Assembly: GCF_023704175.1 (NCBI RefSeq)
Contig: NZ_CP084530.1
Span: 2,893,501 to 2,957,500 of the forward strand
Direction: 5' to 3'
DNA length: 64,000 nt
From: Paenibacillus sp. YPG26
Lineage (GTDB): Bacteria; Bacillota; Bacilli; Paenibacillales; Paenibacillaceae
How positions within the stretch are numbered: the stretch's first letter is position 1; each line of letters starts with the position of its first letter. Of the stretch, positions 41,574 to 50,017 are shown one piece after another. Made by a program: the position numbers and the translations under genes. The notes below the pieces were generated by a model. It saw only the letters and a program-made list of their open reading frames with translations. It was not told where the DNA came from and did no database searches.

Positions 41574-42143
41574 TTAAAAAATCGTCTTCTTATCCCGCTC
41601 ATCCTTCAGGATCTCCACCGCTTCGCGAAACCGGAGCGAGTGGATGATCTCGCGCTCCCGCAGGAACTTCAGGCCGTCCTGCAGATCGACATCGTCGGTC
41701 ATATCGATCAGCCATTGGTATGTAGCGCGGGCCTTCTCTTCTGCGGCGATATCTTCATACAGGTCGGCGATGGGGTCGCCCTTGGCCTGGATATAGGCCG
41801 CTGTCCATGGCACACCGGCCGCATTCTGATAGAAGAGGGCGTGATCATGAGCGACATAATATTCGCCCAGCCCCTGCGCATCCATCTGTTCCACGGTAGC
41901 ATCCTTAGTGAGCTTATAGATCATCGTCGCGATCATCTCAAGATGGGCGAATTCTTCTGTGCCGATATCGTTAAGCACCCCAATGACCTTATCAGGGATA
42001 GTATACCGCTGATTCAAATAGCGCAGCGCAGCAGAGAGCTCGCCATCCGCTCCCCCATACTGCTCAAGCAGATATTTTGCCATCCGCGGATCACACTTGC
42101 TTACCCGCACGGGATACTGCAGCTTCTTCTCATATACCCACAT
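41574..42143 (-). CDS. cotJC: Spore coat protein CotJC (manganese catalase family)
   Basis: Inner-coat protein of the endospore, 189 aa. It starts MWVYEKKLQYPVRVSKCDP and contains YLLEQYGGADGELSAALRYL, DIGTEEFAHLEMIATMIYKL and AAEEKARATYQWLIDM, whose Glu/His residues are the dimanganese ligands of the catalase-like four-helix bundle. It is nearly identical in pattern to B. subtilis CotJC. The ATG at 42143 matches the family start; one three codons earlier sits too near the AAGGAGG. It follows cotJB by 107 bp, a wider gap than within cotJA-cotJB. Confidence 0.95.
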   Translation of the reverse strand: MWVYEKKLQYPVRVSKCDPRMAKYLLEQYGGADGELSAALRYLNQRYTIPDKVIGVLNDIGTEEFAHLEMIATMIYKLTKDATVEQMDAQGLGEYYVAHDHALFYQNAAGVPWTAAYIQAKGDPIADLYEDIAAEEKARATYQWLIDMTDDVDLQDGLKFLREREIIHSLRFREAVEILKDERDKKTIF

Positions 42144-42241
42144 GGTGCACATGACCTCCTTCAGCTTGAACTCTCACTGTCTATAACAGCACAGGATTAC
42201 TTGTATAGCTCAGATCAGCTGGATGCCTGCATTAGCAAGAG

Positions 42242-42260
42242 AGGCAGGTGTTATACCTGC
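42242..42260 (-). other. Hairpin around the cotJB stop codon
   Basis: GGCAGGT and ACCTGCC form a 7-bp stem whose 5-nt loop contains the cotJB TAA stop. It is followed on the minus strand by TCTCTTGC, so it is not a full intrinsic terminator. It may damp transcription or protect the message between cotJB and cotJC. Confidence 0.4.
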
Positions 42261-42526
42261 CACGGCCAGGGACTCTCCGACCATTGCCATGGATATTTGG
42301 AATACGCGCGGCCAAAGTTCTGAAGCGGTCCGTACAGTCTTTGGAAGTGTTCGGCGAGCTGGGTTCTTTCCTGAGTCAGAACATTGAACTGCTGAATGGC
42401 CTGCAGGTCGTTCGGGTGTGTATCCAGGAACAGATTCAGCTCCACAAGAACAAAATCGAGAGCTTGAAGCTTCTCAAGCAGCTCATAGTACTGCGGATCA
42501 CACACTGGATTTTCAGGTGCGCTCAT
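42251..42526 (-). CDS. cotJB: Spore coat protein CotJB
   Basis: 91-aa coat protein. MSAPENPVCDPQYYELLEKL, LDFVLVELNLFLDTHPND and the aromatic end YSKYPWQWSESPWPWQV are diagnostic of CotJB. The frame is open 59 codons upstream, but the true start is the ATG at 42526, just 4 bp after the cotJA stop, with AAGGA and GGTGAG nearby. CotJB is needed with CotJA and CotJC for coat assembly in B. subtilis. Confidence 0.93.
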   Translation of the reverse strand: MSAPENPVCDPQYYELLEKLQALDFVLVELNLFLDTHPNDLQAIQQFNVLTQERTQLAEHFQRLYGPLQNFGRAYSKYPWQWSESPWPWQV

Positions 42527-42530
42527 GTTC

Positions 42531-42749
42531 TCACCGTCCTTTTCCCCACTTGGATTCATACGGGCTATACAGGGCTGGCCATAAGGTGCCATGCAGAAGA
42601 GCCTCTCTTGGACTGAACTGAGGCAGGTTCGGCGGCTGGAACTGTATAAACAGATGCGGCGGAGTGGAATAAGTTTTGCAGGCAATCGGCGGACACGGAT
42701 CACATGGACCTATGAAAGGGTGCCAGGCAACTTCCTGTGGGTGTATCAT
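42531..42749 (-). CDS. cotJA: Spore coat-associated protein CotJA
   Basis: 72 aa. The family core is seen as PCDPCPPIACKTYSTPP, LFIQFQPPNLPQFSPREAL and GTLWPALYSPY. The ATG at 42749 is chosen because AAAGGAGG lies 7 nt upstream; the frame is open for 16 more codons. First gene of cotJABC on the minus strand, expected to be transcribed in the mother cell. I could not identify a sigma-E promoter with confidence. Confidence 0.93.
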   Translation of the reverse strand: MIHPQEVAWHPFIGPCDPCPPIACKTYSTPPHLFIQFQPPNLPQFSPREALLHGTLWPALYSPYESKWGKGR

Positions 42750-42871
42750 ACGTTTTCCTCCTTTATCCAAAAATCCATATTCCAAGACGAAATCCATATC
42801 AAACCAAAAGTCCTTCCTTTTTTAACATATGTCATGCGCCCAGATTATGAACCTTTACTTCCCGGTAAAAT

Positions 42872-42913
42872 AAAAAAACTCCTCTCGGAACGAATCTTCG
42901 TTCCAAAAGGAGT
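42872..42913 (-). terminator. Intrinsic terminator after the CNNM/CorC gene
   Basis: On the minus strand ACTCCT-TTT-GGAACGA pairs with TCGTTCC-GAG-AGGAGT, followed by TTTTTTATTTT. It begins about 20 bp after the stop at 42933. Confidence 0.9.
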
Positions 42914-42932
42914 CCTGCATGTACATCCAGGA

Positions 42933-44294
42933 TCACTGGTCCATCTCTTGCTCTGGATTCTCTTCATTCTCTGGTACCTTCACAATCTGGCGGATCTGGA
43001 TGCGGGTAATTCTAAGACGGGTCGCTTCGGCTACCTCAAATACTACACGGCCTACCTGTATCTTCTTCCCTTTAACCGGAGCTCCCTCCAGTTCCTTGAA
43101 GAGCCAGCCTCCGATGGAATCCACCTCATCATCTTCAATCTCGATGCCGGTTAGGTCATTCACTTCCTCCAGCAGAGTTCTTCCGTCTACCGAATAGCTG
43201 CCATCAGGCAGCAGCTCGATCTCCGGACGCTCATCCTCGAATTCATCATGAAGATCTCCAACGATCTCTTCAAGAATCTCCTCCGCTGTCAGAAGACCTG
43301 CAGTCCCGCCATACTCGTCTACAACCAGGGTAAGCTGGGAGTGCTTCTTCTGCATAAGTCTCAGCACCTGGCTGATCTCCATGGATTCAGGAACATTGAT
43401 GATTGGACGAATCAGCTGCTCCAGATTGTTCCCATGCCCATGTTCGGGGAGAAGTATATCTGTAATATGCACAAATCCAATGATCTGATCCTTGTCCTCC
43501 ACAGCAACAGGATACCTGGAGTGCTTGGTTTCACTGACAATCTTCATGTTCTCTTCCCAGGACAGATTCGTATAAAGGCAGTCCATATCCGTACGTGGGA
43601 GCATGATCTCCCGTGCAAGCATGTCCGAGAAGTCGAAGATATTATCCATCAGCTTGATCTCGTCCTTGTCGATCACTCCGCTCTTCGCACTCTGATTCAT
43701 CAGAATTCGAATCTCTTCTTCGGAGTGGGCAGCCTCTTCACTCGCAGGCTCAATCCCTGCCAGTCTAAGCAGTCCGTTGGCGGCTGAATTCAGAAGCCAG
43801 ATAACCGGCAAGAAGAGCTTATAGAAATACAGCAGCGGTGCCGACAACCAGAGCGAGGTCGATTCGGTCTTCTGAATGGCAAGTGATTTAGGAGCAAGCT
43901 CACCAAGCACGATATGTAGAAACGTAATAATACAGAAACCAATCGCAACCGATACGGTAGTCACTAAAGTACTATCCGTGACGCCCATGTTATACATCAG
44001 AGGTTCTATTAGTAATTCCGAGATAGCCGGTTCCCCTACCCAGCCTAGACCCAGGGAAGCCAGGGTAATGCCTAGCTGGGTGGCTGAAAGGTACGCATCC
44101 AGCTTCTTGTTCACCCGCAGCGCATAATTGGCACGCCGGTTCCCTTCGCTCACCAGCTGTGTCAGGCGCGATTGCCTCATCTTCACCAGCGAGAACTCAG
44201 CTGCTACAAACACTCCGTTTAAGAACACCAGAACAAACACCAAAAGTAAATTTAGAATTAGCTTTCCAGCCTCAATATCATGATGCAATATCAA
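42933..44294 (-). CDS. CNNM/CorC (HlyC) family transporter, probable Mg2+ exporter
   Basis: 453-aa membrane protein. The N-terminal DUF21/CNNM domain (~10-200) has hydrophobic helices and VFVAAEFSLVKMRQSR. A CBS pair (~215-340) contains LPRTDMDCLYTNLS and LTLVVDEYGGTAGLLTAEEI. The C-terminal CorC/HlyC domain (~355-440) reads EVNDLTGIEIEDDEVDSIGG. Family members such as MpfA export Mg2+; the hemolysin C name is historical. The start is a TTG at 44294, 10 bp after the yfkAB-like gene, so they probably share a transcript. Confidence 0.92.
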   Translation of the reverse strand: MILHHDIEAGKLILNLLLVFVLVFLNGVFVAAEFSLVKMRQSRLTQLVSEGNRRANYALRVNKKLDAYLSATQLGITLASLGLGWVGEPAISELLIEPLMYNMGVTDSTLVTTVSVAIGFCIITFLHIVLGELAPKSLAIQKTESTSLWLSAPLLYFYKLFLPVIWLLNSAANGLLRLAGIEPASEEAAHSEEEIRILMNQSAKSGVIDKDEIKLMDNIFDFSDMLAREIMLPRTDMDCLYTNLSWEENMKIVSETKHSRYPVAVEDKDQIIGFVHITDILLPEHGHGNNLEQLIRPIINVPESMEISQVLRLMQKKHSQLTLVVDEYGGTAGLLTAEEILEEIVGDLHDEFEDERPEIELLPDGSYSVDGRTLLEEVNDLTGIEIEDDEVDSIGGWLFKELEGAPVKGKKIQVGRVVFEVAEATRLRITRIQIRQIVKVPENEENPEQEMDQ

Positions 44295-44304
44295 CGCCCC
44301 GTTT

Positions 44305-45444
44305 CTATAGTGTGATTGCTGAGCGCGATTTGAAATCGATATCTTTATAATACATATCCTTCACAAGCAGATTCGGACCACAGCATCCCGCAGCCGCACA
44401 ATGGCAATTGACCGTTTTATTAAGCGGATGAGTATGAAGCCACTTGTTAAAAATCTGATCAAGACTCTCATTATCCACATTGCCAAATGAAGGGATGGCT
44501 GCAAAGTCTGTCACGAATACATCTCCTGTGAACATGTTTACATTGACACGATTTCTTCCATCCGGATCATTCCGGACAGTTACATTCGGCTCATGACCAA
44601 GACGCTGAATCAGCCTCTGCTCCGGTTCACTTGGGCTGCAGGCGAAGAATGGCAGTGTTCCGAAGAGCATCCAGGTCTCGGGATCCCGTGCGTCGAGCAG
44701 GGATTCGATTGCTTTGCGCATATCTTCCAAAGTCAACAGAGGAAGTCCCTCGGCGAAATCAGCCGCATACATTGGATGTACCTCATGTCTTTTACAGCCC
44801 ATCTCCAGAATCATCCGGTGAATCTCTGGCAGCTTGTGGTGGGTCCGGTAATTAATCATCGTCTCAGCGGAGACGAACATCCCTGCCTGACTGAGCCTGA
44901 GGGCGTTCTCCATCATGGTCTCATACATCCGCTCAGCCACTTCCCGTCTGACGGCATGCCCGCTGCGCGCGAAGCAGATTTCATGGAAATCATCCACACC
45001 CGTATAGTTGAACGAGATATGCATGACATCCAGATAAGGAAGCAACTTCTCATAGCGCCCGTAATCAAGGGTCAAATTGGAATTAATCTGGGATTTGATT
45101 CCCCGTTCTTTGGCATAGCGGAGCAGTGGAATAATCTTCTCCTCCACAGTCTGCTTGCGGAAGCTCGGCTCCCCACCTGTAATGCTGATTGTCTTGAGGT
45201 GCTCCACTTCATCCAGTCTCTTCAGCAGAAGGGACAGCGGAATCTGCTCCGGCTCCACCATGACCAGACTGTCGCCCACGGCACAGTGCTCGCACCGCAT
45301 ATTACAGAGATTTGTGATTGTCATCTCCACACTCGTCAGCACGTGATGACCATATTGATTCAGGGATAGAATCGGATCCCAAGGATCATTACCCGGATGA
45401 ATGACGTTCTGTGGATCTTGTGGAAAGTTAACTATACTCATCAT
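44305..45444 (-). CDS. yfkAB: Radical SAM / CxCxxxxC protein, YfkAB-like
   Basis: 379-aa radical SAM enzyme. The [4Fe-4S]/SAM cluster cysteines are Cys47, Cys51 and Cys54 in NLCNMRCEHC, followed by the SAM-binding SITGGEPSF. A C-terminal CHCAAAGCC gives the CxCxxxxC motif that defines the YfkAB group. Several other cysteines (ARSG...CSPSEPE) may bind an auxiliary cluster. The reaction is not known. The start has AAGGTGTGTAA upstream. A copy of the recurring leader motif (45471-45485) ends about 26 nt before it. Confidence 0.9.
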   Translation of the reverse strand: MMSIVNFPQDPQNVIHPGNDPWDPILSLNQYGHHVLTSVEMTITNLCNMRCEHCAVGDSLVMVEPEQIPLSLLLKRLDEVEHLKTISITGGEPSFRKQTVEEKIIPLLRYAKERGIKSQINSNLTLDYGRYEKLLPYLDVMHISFNYTGVDDFHEICFARSGHAVRREVAERMYETMMENALRLSQAGMFVSAETMINYRTHHKLPEIHRMILEMGCKRHEVHPMYAADFAEGLPLLTLEDMRKAIESLLDARDPETWMLFGTLPFFACSPSEPEQRLIQRLGHEPNVTVRNDPDGRNRVNVNMFTGDVFVTDFAAIPSFGNVDNESLDQIFNKWLHTHPLNKTVNCHCAAAGCCGPNLLVKDMYYKDIDFKSRSAITL

Positions 45445-45470
45445 TTACACACCTTATTTCTTTTATTAAC

Positions 45471-45485
45471 CTATATGGAATGAAC
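45471..45485 (-). repeat. Leader motif copy before yfkAB
   Basis: CTATATGGAATGAAC on +, identical over 15 nt to the copy before the SDR gene at 10933. In the sense direction it reads GTTCATTCCATATAG about 26 nt before the yfkAB start; a weak second arm GAATGA precedes it. Confidence 0.5.
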
Positions 45486-45554
45486 GTAACATCATTCTCT
45501 GTTGATCTTAATCATATCATGATCTTATTCAGCACGCACGGCACTGCAGCACAA

Positions 45555-45577
45555 AGCCCGTCCTTGAAGGACGGGCT
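45555..45577 (-). terminator. Hairpin terminator after the first HD-GYP gene
   Basis: AGCCCGTCCTT (45555-45565) and AAGGACGGGCT (45567-45577) form a perfect, nearly continuous palindrome. On the minus strand it is followed by TTGTG, a poor T-tract. It lies 20 bp after the stop at 45597. Confidence 0.6.
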
Positions 45578-45596
45578 CTTCCCCGTGAATATGTAA

Positions 45597-46709
45597 TCAG
45601 GCATATGCAAGTTCCGGTTCTGTACCTTCCACGTAGGTGATCACAACAGACAGCTTGACGGCTAAATTCACTTCATACGGCACCTTGATCTCTTCCCCTT
45701 CAGGTCCCAGGAAGACCCGAATCACCGGACGCTGAGGAACCTCGTGATTAATTCTGACTACCACTCCCCGCTCCCCGGAACTAAGACCCACAGTAATTCC
45801 CAAAGGGTAAATAGCGACATGATCCCGGAATACTTCCAGCTTCTCCTTCTCATACAATGTGCCGCAGCCCGCATACAGCATTTCGGTGGCTTGATGAGGA
45901 AGCAGGGCAGACCGATAGATCCGGTGAGTCGTCATGGCATCATATGAATCCGCAATGGCGATCCAGCGTGCGTACTCGTGAATCTCATTCTCCCTGACGC
46001 CTCTAGGGTAGCCGCTGCCATTAATCCGCTCATGATGCTGAAGGGCGCAGTGGGCGGCAACAAGAGGAACTCCCGGCTCATCCTTGAGCATCCTGAATCC
46101 GATCTCGGTATGCTGCTTCATTTGATCAAACTCATAATCCGTAAGCTTATCCGGCTTCATAAGGATGGAAGTGGGAATCTTTGTTTTGCCGATATCGTGC
46201 AGCAATGCGCCCATTCCAAGCACAGCGAGGGCATTATTGCTGTAGCCATGAATTTTACCCAGCAGTAAGGTATAGACACATACATTCAAGGAATGTCGAT
46301 ATAGATAATGGTCGGTGCTGTTGATATTCACCATCATAATCATGATATCTTCCCTAGAGGATAGATCCGCAAGAATTGACTCTACCACTTTGAGAAAAGA
46401 CTTGCCCAGGAAGGGATAAACTCTCCCTTTGATTGATGATTCCGTTACTCTACGGAAATTGGTTCGGATCTCCTGCATAGCCCGGCGCCGGGTCTCCTCC
46501 GAGATCATTTCAGGAATCTCCACGTCTTCAGTCAGCCGGTCTGCAATATACACCTGATTCAGGCCCAGTTCCTTCAAACGCCGAATTAGACCTTCCGTTA
46601 ATTCAGCATTCTCCGAGAGGAGGATTAGGCCTTCATCGTTGTATATTTTTTTGCCAAGCCTCATCCCTGGCCGAAGCGAGGTAGTAGATATTAGCCGCAA
46701 GCGGGTCAC
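45597..46709 (-). CDS. HD-GYP domain protein (putative c-di-GMP phosphodiesterase), copy 1
   Basis: 370 aa. An N-terminal ~130-residue region (LRPGMRLGKKIYNDEGLILL) of the kind seen in many HD-GYP proteins precedes the HD-GYP domain: HSLNVCVYTLLLGKIHG, the metal site GALLHDIGKTKIPTSIL and HHERINGSGYPRG with the GYP motif. The C-terminal ~80 residues form a small beta domain (GERGVVVRINHEVPQRPVIR). Members usually hydrolyse cyclic di-GMP. It is soluble. A second HD-GYP gene with the same layout lies at 50018 on the other strand. Confidence 0.9.
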   Translation of the reverse strand: MTRLRLISTTSLRPGMRLGKKIYNDEGLILLSENAELTEGLIRRLKELGLNQVYIADRLTEDVEIPEMISEETRRRAMQEIRTNFRRVTESSIKGRVYPFLGKSFLKVVESILADLSSREDIMIMMVNINSTDHYLYRHSLNVCVYTLLLGKIHGYSNNALAVLGMGALLHDIGKTKIPTSILMKPDKLTDYEFDQMKQHTEIGFRMLKDEPGVPLVAAHCALQHHERINGSGYPRGVRENEIHEYARWIAIADSYDAMTTHRIYRSALLPHQATEMLYAGCGTLYEKEKLEVFRDHVAIYPLGITVGLSSGERGVVVRINHEVPQRPVIRVFLGPEGEEIKVPYEVNLAVKLSVVITYVEGTEPELAYA

Positions 46710-46783
46710 TCCATCTCTTAAGCGATTTTACTCCAATGTCAGGCCCCTTGCTTCCCCCGGAGGGAGTAATGAGAGACTAACCA

Positions 46784-47611
46784 TTAACGCATGATAAAAA
46801 TCCAGAATAACGCAGCAAGCACAAAGCGGTAGTAAGCAAAGTGTCTTAGCTTTATTTTTTGCAGAAGCTTAAGGAAGGTTACAACTACGGCATAAGCAAC
46901 GATAAAGGAGACAATGAAGCCTAGAATAAAGTAACCCAGCGTGCTTCCGGTAATATACTTGTAGGAATCAAGCAGCTCATACCCTGACGCGGTACACATC
47001 ATAGGAATTGCGATCAGGAATGAGAAGTCTGCAGCTGCCTTATAGCTTGTTCCGCTGAGCATGCCTCCGGCAATGGTGGAGCCTGAACGCGAGAATCCAG
47101 GCCATAGAATGGAGATACACTGAAAGAATCCAATCAACAGCGCCTGACCATAAGACAGGTGGTCAATCTCTTTGACCGTTACACGTGCTTTGTTATTCCC
47201 GAACCACTCTGCAAAAATCATAAATACCCCGCCGGCAACCAGTGCCCACAGTACGGTGCTTGTACTGAACAATTCTTTAATCTGGTGCCTGAATATGAAT
47301 CCGATGGCAAGACCTGGCAGACACCCCAGTATGACATGTATCAAATTAAGCTTACGCGTAGGGGCCTGGGACTTGAACAGCGGCATATCCTTCTTAAGTC
47401 CAAACAGGTTAAGGATTCGTTCACGATACACAATAGCGATAGCAAGAATAGCGCCTAGCTGAATAATGATCTCGAACGTCTTCATCTCCGGCGATTGGTC
47501 ATCATAACCCATCAGCTTAGCTGTCAGAATCATGTGCCCTGTAGAGGAGACTGGGATGAATTCCGTTAAGCCTTCTACAATCCCCAGAATAATTGCCACA
47601 ATCAAACTCAT
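46784..47611 (-). CDS. uppP: Undecaprenyl-diphosphatase (BacA/UppP)
   Basis: Integral membrane phosphatase that recycles undecaprenyl pyrophosphate for cell-wall synthesis; 275 aa with about eight hydrophobic helices. The two catalytic motifs are EGLTEFIPVSSTGHMIL (residues ~13-29) and PGFSRSGSTIAGG. The ATG at 47611 follows AAGGAGGAGTATT. The YunD-like gene ends 36 bp upstream on the same strand, so read-through is possible. Confidence 0.96.
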   Translation of the reverse strand: MSLIVAIILGIVEGLTEFIPVSSTGHMILTAKLMGYDDQSPEMKTFEIIIQLGAILAIAIVYRERILNLFGLKKDMPLFKSQAPTRKLNLIHVILGCLPGLAIGFIFRHQIKELFSTSTVLWALVAGGVFMIFAEWFGNNKARVTVKEIDHLSYGQALLIGFFQCISILWPGFSRSGSTIAGGMLSGTSYKAAADFSFLIAIPMMCTASGYELLDSYKYITGSTLGYFILGFIVSFIVAYAVVVTFLKLLQKIKLRHFAYYRFVLAALFWIFIMR

Positions 47612-47647
47612 AATACTCCTCCTTATTATATCGGGTGAACGTCCTAA

Positions 47648-49096
47648 TTATTTTACCTCGTCCTGAATGGATGCCCATCTATACATAAAACTGCTGTCCA
47701 CCGCCCCCGGCTCCTGCAGCTCTGTCCGGAGCAGATCCCTGATGAATTCCGGCAGCATATATATTTTGTCAGTTCCCAGTGTCAGCCGTTCATACCCAAT
47801 GCCGAATGTGAACATATCCAGAGTGCCTACCCAGTATTCTTCTTCCGGTTCCAGCGGTACCCCGGCCAGGTTCACTTGGACGATTCTATGATAGGGCTTG
47901 GCCAACGGATTATACAGAATCTCCAGACCATCAACACATAAATTCCCGAGCACCTTTCCGCGGAATCCATACCCATAGATGTTTTTATTATAAATTTCAG
48001 GCAGCAGCGACTGTTCAAGGCTATATAGAATATGTTCACCGCGAAGGCGCATTCGAACGGGGTTAATCGGGGAAGGACAGCGTGCATGCAGCATTCCTGC
48101 ACTGATCTCCCCTGAGGGTAGACTGTCCAGAAGCTGCCCGGAATTAACAAGCGAGAGCGCACAGCCCGTAAATCTTCTTACGGCTTGAGCAAGCAGGTTC
48201 CCAAATGGAGACTCGCCGGCATACTGAATGGGAAGCTCCCGTGTGGTAATGGCTACAGTCTGTCCCAGCCTCTCCTGTGCACGTTCGCCATGAATGCCTA
48301 TGGCTGCGCTAACCTCTGAATTCTCCCGTCCCGGTTCTACGGGCAGGCAGCTGCCTGACATGAGATGGAGCCTGCCACTCCTGGGTTCGGGCATCAAGGT
48401 GATCTTGCCTAGGTAATGTCCGAACTTCTCCGCACCGGCAAGGTAGGCATTATTAATTTTTAGCGGCTCTTCCAGCAGATGATGGGTATGACCCCCAAGG
48501 ATAAGATCCAGGCCCTCGATCTGCCCGGCCAGTTCTTTGTCGGTATGAATTCCCAAGTGTGACAGCAGCACGATGAAATCCATCTTGGGTTTCAAGATCT
48601 CTACCTGCTCCGCAATCTCAGCTGCCGCATCCAGCACATCCCAGCCTAGGATGCTGTAAAATTCCGTATAAGGGGCTGTAGCCCCAATTACCCCGATCCT
48701 GAAGCCTGCCTTATGAAGCACCGTATGCTTCTTCATCCACACTGGCGCTTGCCCTGTGGCCCGCTCTTTCACATTGCAGCACACTATGGGACAGGTCAGA
48801 CCCGCATAGGCCTGTTCGAGCAGCTCGGGTGTAAAAGTAAGCCCTTCATTATTCCCGATCGTCACCGCATCGTATCCCATTAAATTAAGCACATCCACAT
48901 TGGCTTGTCCCATCGAACCTTCGGTTTCTACCGCCATACGGTCCATATGATCCCCAATATCGAACAGTAAAAATTCTCCTTCGCCAGTACGCTCCTCATT
49001 GATCATGGAGGAAATCCGGGCCATTACGCCAAAATGACTATGTAAATCGTTAGTGTGAAGTATAGTTAATTTGTTCTGCTGCGATTCCGGCGGCAT
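47648..49096 (-). CDS. YunD-like 5'-nucleotidase/metallophosphoesterase
   Basis: 482 aa from the ATG at 49096, chosen because AAAGGAGGGG lies upstream; an earlier in-frame start would add 11 residues. The N-terminal metallophosphatase domain has metal-site motifs LTILHTNDLHSHF, FDIGDHMDRM, IGNNEGLTF, VLLSHLGIHTD and LILGGHTHHL. The second half is the 5'-nucleotidase C-terminal domain (NLLAQAVRRF). GNNE replaces the GNHE seen in many relatives, as in YunD-type proteins. There is no signal peptide, so it is probably cytosolic. The substrate is uncertain. Confidence 0.87.
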   Translation of the reverse strand: MPPESQQNKLTILHTNDLHSHFGVMARISSMINEERTGEGEFLLFDIGDHMDRMAVETEGSMGQANVDVLNLMGYDAVTIGNNEGLTFTPELLEQAYAGLTCPIVCCNVKERATGQAPVWMKKHTVLHKAGFRIGVIGATAPYTEFYSILGWDVLDAAAEIAEQVEILKPKMDFIVLLSHLGIHTDKELAGQIEGLDLILGGHTHHLLEEPLKINNAYLAGAEKFGHYLGKITLMPEPRSGRLHLMSGSCLPVEPGRENSEVSAAIGIHGERAQERLGQTVAITTRELPIQYAGESPFGNLLAQAVRRFTGCALSLVNSGQLLDSLPSGEISAGMLHARCPSPINPVRMRLRGEHILYSLEQSLLPEIYNKNIYGYGFRGKVLGNLCVDGLEILYNPLAKPYHRIVQVNLAGVPLEPEEEYWVGTLDMFTFGIGYERLTLGTDKIYMLPEFIRDLLRTELQEPGAVDSSFMYRWASIQDEVK

Positions 49097-49193
49097 GAAC
49101 GCCCCTCCTTTGTTCTGATCTTGCTTCAATACCTTAGTAACCTATATCTATGATATATTAAAAGGGTTTAGAAAGCATTCCGAGGTGATAATC

Positions 49194-49919
49194 GTGCATA
49201 TAACAATAAAATTATTCGCCGGTCTTGTTGACCGAATAGGTTCTTCTCAAATCGCGCTGGATCTCACAGGAGAAGCTATAACCGCTTCTGATCTCAAGAA
49301 CCAGCTGGCTAATGCCTATCCTGCAGCCAAGGAGCTTATTGCTGTATCCTTCGTAGCTGTCAATCAAGAGTATGCTGCTCCTGAGCATCCTATTACCCCC
49401 GCAGATGAGATCGCCATGATTCCTCCTGTCTCGGGAGGTGATGGCATGGAGTCCGCGGACACTCATACTTCCGGAGACGGACTATATGTGATTACCGGAA
49501 GTCCGCTATCCGTTGATGAAGTGACTTCCAAAGTCATCACTGCTAACCACGGAGCAACATTGTCATTTGTCGGCACCACCCGGGAAATGACAGGAGAGCA
49601 GCGAACGGTCCACCTAGAATATGAAGCTTATATTCCTATGGCGTTGTCCGGACTTCAGTCCATCGGGAGGGAGATCGAGTCGAAATGGGCCGGGACAAGG
49701 TGCGCAATCAGTCACCGTATCGGTCATGTAGGGATTGCCGAGACCAGCGTAATTATCGCCGTATCTTCCCCGCACCGCGACATATGCTACGAGGCAAGCC
49801 GTTATGCGATTGAGCGTCTTAAGCAAGTGGTCCCAATCTGGAAAAAGGAAATATGGGAAGATGGTTCCGAGTGGAAAGGACATCAACAGGGACCTTGGAA
49901 TCCCATCTCCCCCTTATAG
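49194..49919 (+). CDS. MoaD-MoaE fusion (molybdopterin synthase, MoaX-like)
   Basis: 241-aa protein joining both subunits of molybdopterin synthase, which adds sulfur to precursor Z (cPMP) in molybdenum-cofactor synthesis. Residues 1-82 are a MoaD/ubiquitin-like fold ending IPPVSGG (Gly81-Gly82). A linker of about 15 residues leads to MoaE (~98-241) with TREMTGEQRTVHLEYEAYI and VPIWKKEIWEDGSEW. MoaD normally needs a free C-terminal Gly-Gly for thiocarboxylation, so the fusion must be cut or work differently. The start is the GTG at 49194, with GAGGTG 6 nt upstream. No other moa genes are nearby. Confidence 0.9.
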   Translation: MHITIKLFAGLVDRIGSSQIALDLTGEAITASDLKNQLANAYPAAKELIAVSFVAVNQEYAAPEHPITPADEIAMIPPVSGGDGMESADTHTSGDGLYVITGSPLSVDEVTSKVITANHGATLSFVGTTREMTGEQRTVHLEYEAYIPMALSGLQSIGREIESKWAGTRCAISHRIGHVGIAETSVIIAVSSPHRDICYEASRYAIERLKQVVPIWKKEIWEDGSEWKGHQQGPWNPISPL

Positions 49920-49940
49920 GCACCCATCAGGGTGTCTTTT
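49919..49940 (+). terminator. Intrinsic terminator after the moaD-moaE gene
   Basis: GGCACCC-ATCA-GGGTGTC followed by TTTT, overlapping the end of the gene by one base. Confidence 0.75.
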
Positions 49941-50017
49941 AGCCTATTAAACTTGTTGTCAATCCAAATATTCCCTGTTAAAATGAATAGAAATAAGGTC
50001 GAATGAGGGGGAAGTTT

